From Microbacterium hominis NBRC 15708 (GTDB taxonomy: Bacteria > Actinomycetota > Actinomycetes > Actinomycetales > Microbacteriaceae): a stretch of DNA of 64,000 nucleotides. The notes under the pieces are model-generated. The model made no database searches and was not told the DNA's origin. It was given only the letters and a program-made list of their open reading frames with translations. The position numbers and the translations under genes were made by a program. Of this stretch, positions 52,588 through 61,361 are shown piece by piece. The DNA lies in NCBI RefSeq assembly GCF_001592125.1, contig NZ_BCWI01000004.1, positions 57,064 through 121,063 of the forward strand, in the 5' to 3' direction. How positions within the stretch are numbered: position 1 is the stretch's first letter; each line of letters starts with the position of its first letter.

Positions 52588-53417
52588 CACGTCGCCCCCG
52601 GATGCTGTCGGGCGAGCACCTGCATCTCGGCCAGCACGAACCCCAGCGTGGGGAAGTGCCGTCCGTCGCGCCCGCCCCCGGCGGCGGGGGGAACCCCGGG
52701 GACGCTCATCTCCTCCTCGGCGAGCACGCCCGCGACCACGTCGTCGAAGCGTTCCCGCAGAGATGACGGACGTACGGCGATGCCGCCGAGGCGGTCGATG
52801 AGCGCGTCGTCGCGGAACAGCTCGTCGACGTAGGGCCACACGTCGGTGAGTCCGCGGAGCAGGCGGCGGCGCGACGTGTCGGTTCCGCCGGCGAGGCGGA
52901 GCGTCCACTGCGCGGCGTGATCGCGGTGGTAGTCCACCTCTTTGACGGCCTTGGCCGCGATCTCGGCCAGCGCCGGCTCCTCGGACGCCTGCAGGTCGGT
53001 GTAGAGCTCGAACAGGTAGACCGAGGCGATCAGCTGGCGGGCGATCGTGCGGGCGAAGTCGCCGTTGTCCTGCTCGAACAGCCACGCGCTGCGGAACTCG
53101 GGCTCACCCCGGAAGTAGGCGAGGTCGTCCTCCGACCTGCCGTCGTACGAGCCGGCGAAGCGCAGCAGCGAGCGCGCGTGGCCCAGGAGGTCGAGTGCGA
53201 TGTTGGCCAGCGCGACGTCTTCCTCCAGCTCCGGGGCGTGCGCGATCCAGCGCGAGAGCTGCTGGGCCAGCACGAGCGCGTCGTCGCCCAGTCGCAGCGC
53301 GTACTCTGCGACGTCGGCCGTCGCGGCGCGGCGGCGAGTGCCCCGCAACTCCTCGTCGAGTGCGGCGCGGTCGACCTCGACCGTGCCGTGCGGGCCGTCG
53401 TCGGATGTCGGGGTCAC
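52584..53417 (-). CDS. paaC: Phenylacetyl-CoA epoxidase structural subunit PaaC
   Basis: A 277-residue ferritin-like helical protein of the PaaA/PaaC family (EYALRLGDDALVLAQQLSRW, NIALDLLGHARSL, KEVDYHRDHAAQW). PaaC forms the stable structural partner of PaaA and lacks a working di-iron site. GTG 53417 overlaps the PaaB stop by 4 nt. Confidence 0.9.
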   Translation of the reverse strand: MTPTSDDGPHGTVEVDRAALDEELRGTRRRAATADVAEYALRLGDDALVLAQQLSRWIAHAPELEEDVALANIALDLLGHARSLLRFAGSYDGRSEDDLAYFRGEPEFRSAWLFEQDNGDFARTIARQLIASVYLFELYTDLQASEEPALAEIAAKAVKEVDYHRDHAAQWTLRLAGGTDTSRRRLLRGLTDVWPYVDELFRDDALIDRLGGIAVRPSSLRERFDDVVAGVLAEEEMSVPGVPPAAGGGRDGRHFPTLGFVLAEMQVLARQHPGATW

Positions 53418-53719
53418 AGGTGCGGCACCCCCTCGGATGCCGTGTAGTAGGCGGCATGGCGGTAGTTCTTGCCCGCCGGGGACTCGAAGAAGGCGCCCTT
53501 CGCTCCCGGATCGCTCGTGGTGACGGCATCCGAGGGGACCACCCAGATCGACACGCCCTCGCCCCGTCGCGTGTACAGGTCGCGGGCGTTGCGCACCGCC
53601 AGCTCGGCGTCGGGCGCGTGCAGCGATCCGACATGCACGTGGCTCAGGCCGCGGCTCGCGCGGACGAAGACCTCCCACAGCGGCCACGTCTCGTCGGGGG
53701 AGCCGCCCGGCGTCGGCAT
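53414..53719 (-). CDS. paaB: Phenylacetyl-CoA epoxidase subunit PaaB
   Basis: A 101-residue protein with WPLWEVFVRASRGLSHVHVG and late WVVPSDAV, matching PaaB. It bridges PaaAC dimers in the epoxidase. ATG 53719 overlaps the paaA stop. Confidence 0.9.
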   Translation of the reverse strand: MPTPGGSPDETWPLWEVFVRASRGLSHVHVGSLHAPDAELAVRNARDLYTRRGEGVSIWVVPSDAVTTSDPGAKGAFFESPAGKNYRHAAYYTASEGVPHL

Positions 53720-54681
53720 CAGGCGGCCCTGCCCGTCGCGGCGGTCCGCGCCGCCTTCTTGGCCGCGTAGGCCGCGGCCGCTTCGCGCACCCACGCACCC
53801 TCCTCGTGCGCGTCGCGCCGGTGGCGGATGCGCTCGGCGTTGAGGGGGCCGCGCCCCGCGAGCACCTCGTGGAACTCGGTCCAGTCGATCTCGCTCATGA
53901 TCCAGCGCCCCTGCTCCTCGTCGAAGCGCAGGGCGGGGTCGGGAAGGGTCACCCCCAGCGCCGCGGCCTGTGGGACGAGCATCCCGACGAAGCGTTGGCG
54001 CAGCTCGTCGTTGCTGAACCGCTTGATCTTCCACGCCATCGACTGCGCGGAGTTTGGGGAGGCGTCGTCGGGTGGTCCGAACATCATCAGCGCCGGCCAG
54101 TACCAGCGGTCGACGCTCTCCTGCGCCATCGCGCGTTGCGCGGGCGTGCCCTGCATGAGGCTCAGGAGGATCTCGAACCCCTGGCGCTGATGGAACGACT
54201 CCTCCTTGCAGATGCGCACCATCGCGCGGCCGTACGGTCCGTACGACGCGCGGCACAGCGGCACCTGGTTGCAGATCGCGGCACCGTCGACGAGCCACCC
54301 GATCGCGCCCATGTCGGCCCACGACGGCGCGGGGTAGTTGAAGATCGAGGAGTACTTCGCGCGTCCGTCGATGAGCTGCCGGGTCATCTCGTCGCGAGTG
54401 ATGCCGAGCGTCTGAGCCGCCGAGTAGAGGTAGAGCCCGTGCCCGGCCTCGTCCTGCACCTTCGCCATCAGGATCGCCTTGCGCTTCAGGCTCGGGGCCC
54501 GCGTGATCCAGGCCCCTTCGGGCTGCATGCCGATGATCTCGGAGTGCGCGTGCTGGGAGATCTGCCGGATGAGGGTCCTGCGGTAGGCCTCCGGCATCCA
54601 ATCGCGTGGTTCGATGCGCTGATCGGCCGCGATGAGCGCATCGAACTCGCCGTGGAGCTCATCCTCGGTCGGTGCCGTCAT
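53719..54681 (-). CDS. paaA: Phenylacetyl-CoA epoxidase catalytic subunit PaaA
   Basis: The 320-residue di-iron protein carries the family's ligand helices: [24 protein letters not shown] (ExxH) and [13 protein letters not shown] (second ExxH), with [11 protein letters not shown] late. It epoxidises the aromatic ring of phenylacetyl-CoA with O2 and electrons from PaaE. It is the first gene of the paaABCDE unit, and a candidate PaaR operator lies 34-55 bp upstream of its start. Confidence 0.92.
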   Translation of the reverse strand: MTAPTEDELHGEFDALIAADQRIEPRDWMPEAYRRTLIRQISQHAHSEIIGMQPEGAWITRAPSLKRKAILMAKVQDEAGHGLYLYSAAQTLGITRDEMTRQLIDGRAKYSSIFNYPAPSWADMGAIGWLVDGAAICNQVPLCRASYGPYGRAMVRICKEESFHQRQGFEILLSLMQGTPAQRAMAQESVDRWYWPALMMFGPPDDASPNSAQSMAWKIKRFSNDELRQRFVGMLVPQAAALGVTLPDPALRFDEEQGRWIMSEIDWTEFHEVLAGRGPLNAERIRHRRDAHEEGAWVREAAAAYAAKKAARTAATGRAA

Positions 54682-54709
54682 CGTCGACTCCTTCGGCTGG
54701 ACGATGGTG

Positions 54710-55177
54710 TCACTTTACAGACCGATCGTTCAGTAAGTCAAGATCGCCCCCGTCCGCGGGGTCGCCGGCCGCGGGGTCGCCGGCCGGGTGGCGCCGCGTC
54801 GTCACCGAACGCCCGCGCATCTCGGCGACGGTGGTGCCGGTCTCATCGACCACCCGGACGTCGTAGAGCCCCGTGCGGCCCGTCCGTGCCCGCCGCACCG
54901 CGTGCGCCGTCAGCGTCTGCCCCACCGTCGTGGGGTGCAGGAACGTGATGTCCGCACCCCCGGCCACGGTCACCCGCTCGTCCTCGTTGCACGCGATGGC
55001 GAAGGCGGTGTCGGCGAGGGCGAACACGATCCCCCCGTGCGTGATCGCATGGCCGTTGAGCATGTCGGGGCGGACGCTCATCGACACGACGGCGTCGCCG
55101 GGAGCGGAGCGCTCGACCATCATCCCGAGCATCGCGGAGGCCGCGTCGCGCCGCATCATCTCCTCGGCGCCGCTCAC
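54710..55177 (-). CDS. paaI: Hotdog thioesterase PaaI
   Basis: A 155-residue hotdog-fold protein with [19 protein letters not shown] (the conserved N/H-GG-D motif) and [10 protein letters not shown], as in PaaI. It releases CoA from hydroxyphenylacetyl-CoA side products that would trap CoA. GTG 55177 overlaps the paaZ stop. The last codons overlap a PaaR operator candidate that controls paaA. Confidence 0.85.
   Translation of the reverse strand: MSGAEEMMRRDAASAMLGMMVERSAPGDAVVSMSVRPDMLNGHAITHGGIVFALADTAFAIACNEDERVTVAGGADITFLHPTTVGQTLTAHAVRRARTGRTGLYDVRVVDETGTTVAEMRGRSVTTRRHPAGDPAAGDPADGGDLDLLNDRSVK
54715..54736. promoter_or_regulatory. Putative PaaR operator upstream of paaA
   Basis: TTACAGACCGA-TCGTTCAGTAA is a 22-bp dyad matching at 9 of 11 arm positions and containing GATCGTTCAGTAA, the same core as the site at 60123-60146. 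It overlaps the 3' end of paaI and lies 34-55 bp upstream of the paaA start. Confidence 0.75.
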
Positions 55178-57234
55178 GCCGCCCACTCCTTCGCCACGAG
55201 CGTCAACACGTCGTAGGCGGCGACGACCTCATCGCGCTGGTTGTGGATGACCGCATCCCAGCGCACCTCGCCGTAGTCGTCGGTCTCGCGCGGCGTGATC
55301 TGCTTCGCCGTGAGGGTCACGCGGATGCGGTCGCCGGGCGAGACCGGCGTGAGCAGGCGCAGGTCGTCCAGCCCGTAGTTGGCCAGCACGGGGCCCGGGT
55401 CGGGATCGACGAACAGGCCGGCCGCCCACGACACCAGCAGGTAGCCGTGGGCGACCCGGCCCGGGAAGAACGGGTTCGCCGCGGCCGCCTCCTCGTCCAT
55501 GTGGGCGTAGAAGGTGTCTCCGGTCAGGTGCGCGAACGCCTCGATGTCGTCGAGGGTCACCTCGCGCGAGGGCGAGGCGATCCGGTCGCCGATGCGCAGC
55601 CGCGAGAGGGGTTTGCGGAACGGGTGGACGTCCGAGACGTCGACCTCGGCGCCGGCGTGCCACACGCCCGTCACGGCGGTCAGCATCCGCGGCGAGCCCT
55701 GCACCGCCGTGCGCTGCAGGTAGTGGTGCAGGGCGCGGATGCCGCCGAGCTCCTCGCCTCCGCCGGCGCGACCCGGCCCGCCGTGCACCAGATGCGGCAC
55801 GGGGGCCCCGTGACCCGTGGACGTGCGGGCGTCGTCGCGGTCGAGGAAGAGCACACGCCCGTTGACGTCGGCGATGCGCGTCAGCAGCGCGGCCGCGACC
55901 GCGGGATCATGCGTCGCGACGCTCGTGACGAGAGAGCCGCCGCCGCGGGCGACGAGCGCGCCCGCCTCGTCGAGGTCGCGGTAGCCGATCACGCTCGTGA
56001 CCGGTCCGAACGCCTCCACCTCGTGCACCGCGGCCCCGGCATCCGCGGCGTCGAACGCGAGCACGATCGGTACGACGAACGCCCCCTCCGCGGCGGGGGC
56101 GACGGTCCCGTCGGCGTGCACGACCGCGGGCTCGTCGACGTCGCCGAGGACCAGGCGCCCGCCGGCCTCGCGCAGCGCCGCGACCTGGCGCAGCACCTCG
56201 TCGCGCTGGTCGCGCGAGACGAGCGGTCCCATGGTCACGCCCGGACCGCGGGGGTCGCCGACGACGACGCGCTCGGCGATCCGCGCGGCCAGCGCGTCGA
56301 TGAGCGCGTCCTCCCGGCCGGCCGGCACGATCGCGCGGCGGATCGCCGTGCACTTCTGGCCGGCCTTGGTCGTGAGCTCGACCAGGAGCTGGCGGACGAA
56401 CGCGTCGAACTCGGGGGTGCCGGGCGCGGCATCCGGCCCCAGCACGGAGGCGTTGATCGAGTCGGTCTCGCTCGTGAACCGCACGCCCGGCCGCACCTGC
56501 GCGTGCAGGCGCGAGGCCGTCGAGGCGCTGCCCGTGAAGCTCACGGTGTCGCCCAGCTCGAGCAGGTCGAACAGCCCGGGGACCGGCCCGCTCACCAGCT
56601 GCAGCGTGCCGTCGGGGACGAGCCCGGACGCGACGAGGATGCGCACCCACGCCTCCGCGAGGTAGGCGGTCGGCGTCGCGGGCTTCACGATCGTCGGCAT
56701 GCCGGCGAGGAACGCGGGGGCGAACTTCTCCAGGGCGCCCCACACGGGGAAGTTGAACGCGTTGATCTGCACGGCGACCCCGGGCAGGCGCGTGAGCACG
56801 TGCCGGCCGAGGAACGAGCCGTCCGCCGACAGCGTCTCGACGGGCCCGTCGAGCACCACCCGCGCATTCGGCAGCTCGCGGCGGCCCTTGGAGCCGTAGG
56901 TGAACAGCACGCCGATGCCGCCGTCGACGTCGGCCGCCGCGTCGCGCGCCGTGGCGCCCGCGCGCGCCGAGAGTGCGTACAGCTCGTCCTTGCGCGCCGT
57001 CAGCGCGATCGCGAACTGCTTCAGCAGGAGGGCGCGCTGGTGGAAGGTCAGGGCGCCGAGCGTGCGCTGTCCGACGCTGCGGGCGTGGGCGACGGCCCCG
57101 GCCAGGTCGATGCCGACCGTGCCGACGCGGCACACCTCGGCGCCGGTCGAGGAATCGCGCACCGTCGCCGTCTCGCTGTCGTCGGTCGGCGACCACCAGC
57201 CGTCGCGCACGTAGCTGGGCAGGATCTCGGTCAT
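55174..57234 (-). CDS. paaZ: Bifunctional oxepin-CoA hydrolase / semialdehyde dehydrogenase PaaZ
   Basis: The 686-residue fusion has an N-terminal aldehyde dehydrogenase (about 1-520), with VAVQINAFNFPVWG and catalytic Cys in AGQKCTAIRRA, and a C-terminal MaoC-like hydratase domain (about 540-680), with FAHLTGDTFYAHMDEE and GRVAHGYLLVS. It opens the oxepin ring and oxidises the aldehyde, preventing a toxic by-product. ATG 57234 overlaps the dehydrogenase stop downstream (ATGA), which selects this start. Confidence 0.9.
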   Translation of the reverse strand: MTEILPSYVRDGWWSPTDDSETATVRDSSTGAEVCRVGTVGIDLAGAVAHARSVGQRTLGALTFHQRALLLKQFAIALTARKDELYALSARAGATARDAAADVDGGIGVLFTYGSKGRRELPNARVVLDGPVETLSADGSFLGRHVLTRLPGVAVQINAFNFPVWGALEKFAPAFLAGMPTIVKPATPTAYLAEAWVRILVASGLVPDGTLQLVSGPVPGLFDLLELGDTVSFTGSASTASRLHAQVRPGVRFTSETDSINASVLGPDAAPGTPEFDAFVRQLLVELTTKAGQKCTAIRRAIVPAGREDALIDALAARIAERVVVGDPRGPGVTMGPLVSRDQRDEVLRQVAALREAGGRLVLGDVDEPAVVHADGTVAPAAEGAFVVPIVLAFDAADAGAAVHEVEAFGPVTSVIGYRDLDEAGALVARGGGSLVTSVATHDPAVAAALLTRIADVNGRVLFLDRDDARTSTGHGAPVPHLVHGGPGRAGGGEELGGIRALHHYLQRTAVQGSPRMLTAVTGVWHAGAEVDVSDVHPFRKPLSRLRIGDRIASPSREVTLDDIEAFAHLTGDTFYAHMDEEAAAANPFFPGRVAHGYLLVSWAAGLFVDPDPGPVLANYGLDDLRLLTPVSPGDRIRVTLTAKQITPRETDDYGEVRWDAVIHNQRDEVVAAYDVLTLVAKEWAA

Positions 57235-58109
57235 CGGGCGTCGCTCCATTCGTAGAACCCGCGACCGGTCTTGCGGCCGAGGTTGCCCTCGGCGACCAGT
57301 CGCCGCAGCAGGGCCGGGGGCGTGAACCGCGGGCCGAATGCCGCCTCGAGCTCCTCGGCGATGCCGAGCCGCACGTCGAGGCCGACGATGTCGGTCGTGC
57401 GCAGCGGACCCATCGGATGCCGGTAGCCGAGCTCCATCGCCGCGTCGATGTCGGCGGCGTCGGCCACCCCCTCCTCGAGCATGCGGATGGCCTCCAGTCC
57501 CAGGGCGACGCCGAGGCGGCTCGAGGCGAAGCCCGGACTGTCGCGCACCACCACGGGCGTCTTGCCGAGAGCGCGCGTCCAGCCGCGGGCACGCTCGACG
57601 AGCCCCGGTGTCGTCGCCGTCCCCGCGACGACCTCGACGAGCGACGACGCGGGCACCGGGTTGAAGAAGTGCAGGCCCAGGAAACGCTCCGGCCGCGTCA
57701 CCGCGGTCGCGAGCGCGTCGATCGAGATCGACGACGTGTTCGATGCGATCGCGGATGCCGCGCCCACGACCGCGGCGATGCGCGCCAGCGCCGCAGTCTT
57801 GACGTCGCGGTCTTCGGGCACCGCCTCCACCACGAGGTCGGCGCCGTCGAACGCGGCCGGGTCGAGGCCGACGCGCACGCGTGCCTCGAGCGCGGACAGC
57901 GGCGCCGTCGCGGATCCGCGCGTCGTCGACTCCGCGAGCATCCGACCGATGCGGCCGCGCGCGGCCTCCGCGCTCACCTCGTCCCGCTCGACGACGGCGA
58001 CCCGGCTGCCGGCCAGCACGAAGGCGTGCGCGATCCCGGCGCCCATCCGTCCACCGCCCAGCACGCCCACGCGGGCGGGGGCCGTGGCCTCGGCATCCCG
58101 CGCGCTCAC
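57231..58109 (-). CDS. paaH: 3-hydroxyacyl-CoA dehydrogenase PaaH
   Basis: A 292-residue enzyme with the NAD motif VGVLGGGRMGAGIAHAF, the His-containing LGLHFFNPVP and Asn in a later loop. It oxidises 3-hydroxyadipyl-CoA to 3-oxoadipyl-CoA. GTG 58109 overlaps the enoyl-CoA hydratase stop by 4 nt. NAD-dependent 3-hydroxybutyryl-CoA dehydrogenase is the generic alternative; the operon decides for PaaH. Confidence 0.88.
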   Translation of the reverse strand: MSARDAEATAPARVGVLGGGRMGAGIAHAFVLAGSRVAVVERDEVSAEAARGRIGRMLAESTTRGSATAPLSALEARVRVGLDPAAFDGADLVVEAVPEDRDVKTAALARIAAVVGAASAIASNTSSISIDALATAVTRPERFLGLHFFNPVPASSLVEVVAGTATTPGLVERARGWTRALGKTPVVVRDSPGFASSRLGVALGLEAIRMLEEGVADAADIDAAMELGYRHPMGPLRTTDIVGLDVRLGIAEELEAAFGPRFTPPALLRRLVAEGNLGRKTGRGFYEWSDAR

Positions 58110-58873
58110 CGGCGCGGCTCCGTCCGGTGGGCGCGGTCGCGACGCCGCTCGAGGAACGCGGTCATGCGTGCCGCCTTCTCGGGGCTGTCGAACAGCTCCG
58201 CCTGCAGCTCGAGCTCGATCGCGGGGTGTGCCTCGATCGGCGCGCTGAGCGCCTGTTTGGTCAGCTGTGTCGCGCGTGCGCCGTTGGCGGCGATGCGGTC
58301 GACGATCGCGTGCGCCGCCGCCAGCAGTTCCGCCCGCTCATGCAGAGCGCTCACGAGTCCCCACGCGAGGGCGGTCTCGCCGTCGATCATCCGACCGGTC
58401 AGCAGGAGGTCGCTCGCGCGCGCGTGCCCCACGATCTCGGGCAGGCGCCAGGTCGCGCCGGCGGCGGCGATGATGCCGAGCCCCGTCTCGGGGTTGCCGA
58501 ACCGTGCCCCCGGCGTGGCGATGCGCACGTCGGCCGCGTAGGCGAGCTCCGCGCCCCCGCCGAGCGCGTAGCCGTCGATCGCGGCGACGACCGGCATCGG
58601 CAGCGCGCGGATCCGGCGGAACAGCGTGGAGTTGATGCCGCGGCGGGCATCGGCGGACGTGCGTTCGCGCAACTGCGCGATGTCGGCGCCCGAGGCGAAC
58701 ACGCCGCCCGCGCCGGTGAGCAGGAGCGTCTTCGGGTGCGCTTCGAGCAGGGCGCACAGGGCGTGCAGTTCGTCGACCATCGTCTGGTCGATCGCGTTGA
58801 GCGTCGCCGGTCGGTCGAGGATCGCCACCACCCGGTCGGGGCGCTCCTCGATGCGCACGCTCGGCTCGGTCAT
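58106..58873 (-). CDS. paaF: Enoyl-CoA hydratase PaaF
   Basis: A 255-residue crotonase with FASGADIAQL (oxyanion hole), YALGGGAELAYAADVRIA and NPETGLGIIAAAGAT, which contains the Glu expected for hydration. It hydrates 2,3-dehydroadipyl-CoA. ATG 58873 overlaps the thiolase stop by 4 nt; the end overlaps paaH. Confidence 0.85.
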   Translation of the reverse strand: MTEPSVRIEERPDRVVAILDRPATLNAIDQTMVDELHALCALLEAHPKTLLLTGAGGVFASGADIAQLRERTSADARRGINSTLFRRIRALPMPVVAAIDGYALGGGAELAYAADVRIATPGARFGNPETGLGIIAAAGATWRLPEIVGHARASDLLLTGRMIDGETALAWGLVSALHERAELLAAAHAIVDRIAANGARATQLTKQALSAPIEAHPAIELELQAELFDSPEKAARMTAFLERRRDRAHRTEPRR

Positions 58874-60075
58874 CGGGTGATCGCCCCGTCGGCGACGCGC
58901 TCGACGATCATCGCGGTGCCCTGGCCGACGCCGACGCACATCGTGGCGAGCCCGTAGCGGGACCGCTCCCGCTCGAGCCGTCCCAGCAGGGTGACGACCA
59001 GGCGCGCGCCGCTCGATCCCAGCGGATGTCCGAGGGCGATCGCGCCGCCGTCCGCGTTCACCGACTCCGGGCGCAGCCCGAGGCGGCGGATCACGGCCAG
59101 TGACTGCGCGGCGAAGGCCTCGTTGAGCTCGACGGCTCCCATGTCGGACACGTCCAGGCCCGCCCGGCGGAGGGCCTTCTCGGATGCCGGGACGGGCCCG
59201 AGGCCCATGATCTCGGGCGCCAGCGCCGCCGCCGCGTGCGCCACGATCCGCGCCCGCGGCCGCAGACCGTGACGGGCGACCGCGTCGGCGCTGGCCACCA
59301 CGATGGCGGCGGCACCGTCGTTGAGCGCGCTGGAGTTTCCCGCGGTGACCACCGCGCCGCCGGTCACGACCGGGCGCAGGGCCGCCAGCGCCTCCGCGGA
59401 GGTGTCCCGGCGCGGTCCCTCGTCGGTGTCGACGGCGCCGCCGCGGGTGGGCACCGGCACGATCTCGTCGCGGAATCGTCCCGCGTCGATCGCCGCGATC
59501 GCGAGCCGGTGGCTGCGGAGCGCGAACGCGTCGGCATCCGCGCGGGTGATCCCCTCGAGCCGGGCCACCTCCTCCGCCGTCTCGGGCATCGACAGGGTGG
59601 CCTTCTCGCGCCGCGCGAGGGCGGGGTTCACGAACCGCCAGCCGATCGAGGTGTCGTGCGTCTCGCCGGGGGCGGCCCACGGTCGCGACGGCTTGGCCTG
59701 CACCCAGGGCGCGCGGGTCATGGACTCCACGCCGCCGGCGACGATCACGTCGGCCTCGCCGGCGCGGACGGCGTTGGCGGCGATCGCGATGGCCGACATG
59801 CCGGAGGCGCACAGTCGGTTCACCGTCAGACCCGGGATCTCGTCGGGCAGCCCCGCGAGCAGCACCGCCATGCGGGCGACGTTCCTGTTGTCTTCGCCCG
59901 CCTGGTTCGCCGCCCCGAGCACCACCTCGTCGACCGCGTCGGCCGCGATGCCGGCGCGGTCCACGGCGGCGCGCACCACGAGGGCGGCGAGGTCGTCGGG
60001 CCGTACGTCGGCGAGGGCTCCGCCGTGACGGCCGACGGGGGTGCGGATGCCGCCGATCAGGTAGGCCTCGGACAT
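58870..60075 (-). CDS. paaJ: 3-oxoadipyl-CoA thiolase PaaJ
   Basis: The 401-residue thiolase has the nucleophile Cys in VNRLCASGMSAI, His in GHPLGSSGARLV and the second Cys in MCVGVGQGTAM. It cleaves 3-oxoadipyl-CoA to succinyl-CoA and acetyl-CoA, the last step of the pathway. Two ATGs are possible (60081, 60075); GAGAGG lies directly at the first and 6 bp before the second, so 60075 is used. It is the first gene of paaJFHZI and faces the TetR regulator. Confidence 0.9.
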   Translation of the reverse strand: MSEAYLIGGIRTPVGRHGGALADVRPDDLAALVVRAAVDRAGIAADAVDEVVLGAANQAGEDNRNVARMAVLLAGLPDEIPGLTVNRLCASGMSAIAIAANAVRAGEADVIVAGGVESMTRAPWVQAKPSRPWAAPGETHDTSIGWRFVNPALARREKATLSMPETAEEVARLEGITRADADAFALRSHRLAIAAIDAGRFRDEIVPVPTRGGAVDTDEGPRRDTSAEALAALRPVVTGGAVVTAGNSSALNDGAAAIVVASADAVARHGLRPRARIVAHAAAALAPEIMGLGPVPASEKALRRAGLDVSDMGAVELNEAFAAQSLAVIRRLGLRPESVNADGGAIALGHPLGSSGARLVVTLLGRLERERSRYGLATMCVGVGQGTAMIVERVADGAITR

Positions 60076-60122
60076 CGTCATCCTCTCGTCCGCCCCCGTC
60101 GGCGGATCCGCTCACCGGGTTG

Positions 60123-60146
60123 ATTACCGAATGATCGTTCAGTAAT
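60123..60146. promoter_or_regulatory. Putative PaaR operator between paaJ and tetR genes
   Basis: ATTACCGAATGA-TCGTTCAGTAAT is a 24-bp dyad with 10 of 12 arm positions matching. It shares GATCGTTCAGTAA with the site upstream of paaA. Its position 48-71 bp upstream of the paaJ start fits repression by the adjacent TetR protein. Confidence 0.8.
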
Positions 60147-60240
60147 AATGACAGAGGTCCCGACGCCGGGGCAACCCGCCGTCGCCGGATGCGGGGACGC
60201 GCGCCGCCGGACCCGATCGGCGCAGTGCCAGACTGGAGCG

Positions 60241-60900
60241 ATGACCGTGCACGCGACCGCGCCGCAGCCGGAGACGGCCACCCCGCCGGCGGCTGCGCGC
60301 CGAGGGCGGCCGGGGTACGACCGCGCGCAGGTCGTCGAGATCGCCGTCCAGCTGTTCAACGAGCAGGGCTACGACGCCACGTCGGTCGCCGATCTCGCCG
60401 GACGGCTCGGCCTCACCAAATCGGCGCTCTACCACCACGTCGACTCCAAGGAGTCGATCCTGAGCACCGCGCTCGACGACGCGCTGACGGCGCTCGAGTC
60501 GGTGCTCGACGAGGCCGCCGCCGCGGACATACCGCCGATGGAAGCCCTGCGCGCCGTCGTGCGCGGGGCGGTGCGGGTGCTCGCCGCCCAGCTCCCCCAG
60601 GTGACGCTCCTGCTGCGGGTGCGCGGCAACAGCGACGTCGAGCGCGCGGCGCTGGAGCGCCGCCGCCTGTTCGACCAGCGCGTCACGGCCCTCGTCGAGG
60701 ACGCGCAGGCCGCCGGCGCCCTCGCCGCCGACATCGACGCCGCCGTGGCGACCCGCCTCGTCTTCGGCATGGTCAACTCGCTCACCGAGTGGTACCGGCC
60801 GGGCGGTCCCCTCGACCCCGACGCGATCGCCGACGACGTGCTGCGCATCGCCTGGGACGGCCTGCAGCGACGCCCGACCGATGCGGCGGCGACGCGGTGA
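60241..60900 (+). CDS. paaR: TetR-family regulator of the paa genes (PaaR-like)
   Basis: A 219-residue regulator with the TetR helix-turn-helix at about 25-70: VVEIAVQLFNEQGYDATSV and TKSALYHHVDSKESIL. ATG 60241 follows GGAGCG. It is divergent from paaJ and located beside one of two matching dyads, so it is the likely phenylacetyl-CoA-responsive repressor. The name PaaR is given by function from context; direct evidence is absent. A small thioesterase gene is coupled to it (GTGA). Confidence 0.8.
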   Translation: MTVHATAPQPETATPPAAARRGRPGYDRAQVVEIAVQLFNEQGYDATSVADLAGRLGLTKSALYHHVDSKESILSTALDDALTALESVLDEAAAADIPPMEALRAVVRGAVRVLAAQLPQVTLLLRVRGNSDVERAALERRRLFDQRVTALVEDAQAAGALAADIDAAVATRLVFGMVNSLTEWYRPGGPLDPDAIADDVLRIAWDGLQRRPTDAAATR

Positions 60901-61331
60901 GCGACCCCGCCGACCCCTCGGCGCTGCGCGCCGGTCCGCACGAGCCCTGGCGCATCGTCCCGGGCGCCCTCGATGAGAAGCTCGGCATCGTCGTCCTCGA
61001 GCAGAGCGTGGCGGCCGTGATCGCCCAGATGCCCGTGGCGGGCAACACGCAGTCGCTCGGGCGCCTGCACGGCGGGGCGAGCGCGGCGCTCGCCGAGGCG
61101 GTCGGGTCGTGGGCGGCGCTCGTCTACGCCTCCACGTTCGGCAAGGCGTGCGTCGGCGTCGACCTGAACATCACGCACCACCGCGGCGCGCGCGAGGGCG
61201 TCATCCGTGCGACGGCCACCCCGCTGCATCTGGGGCGTCGTTCGACGGCGCATCAGATCGTCGTCACGCACGAGGACGGCGCCCACCTGGCCACCGCCCG
61301 CATCACGAACTTCCTCATCGACCCCGAGTGA
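60897..61331 (+). CDS. Hotdog thioesterase (second PaaI-like protein)
   Basis: The 144-residue protein has LGRLHGGASAALAEAVGSWA (the HGG and acidic residue of hotdog thioesterases of the YbdB/PaaI type), and HHRGAREGVIRA. GTG 60897 overlaps the stop of the TetR gene by 4 nt. It is a second thioesterase beside the paaI at 54710, likely acting on aromatic or hydroxylated CoA esters. The exact substrate cannot be read. Confidence 0.8.
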   Translation: MSDPADPSALRAGPHEPWRIVPGALDEKLGIVVLEQSVAAVIAQMPVAGNTQSLGRLHGGASAALAEAVGSWAALVYASTFGKACVGVDLNITHHRGAREGVIRATATPLHLGRRSTAHQIVVTHEDGAHLATARITNFLIDPE

Positions 61332-61361
61332 GCCTCGCGCCGATGCCGCAGGCGAGCGCTC

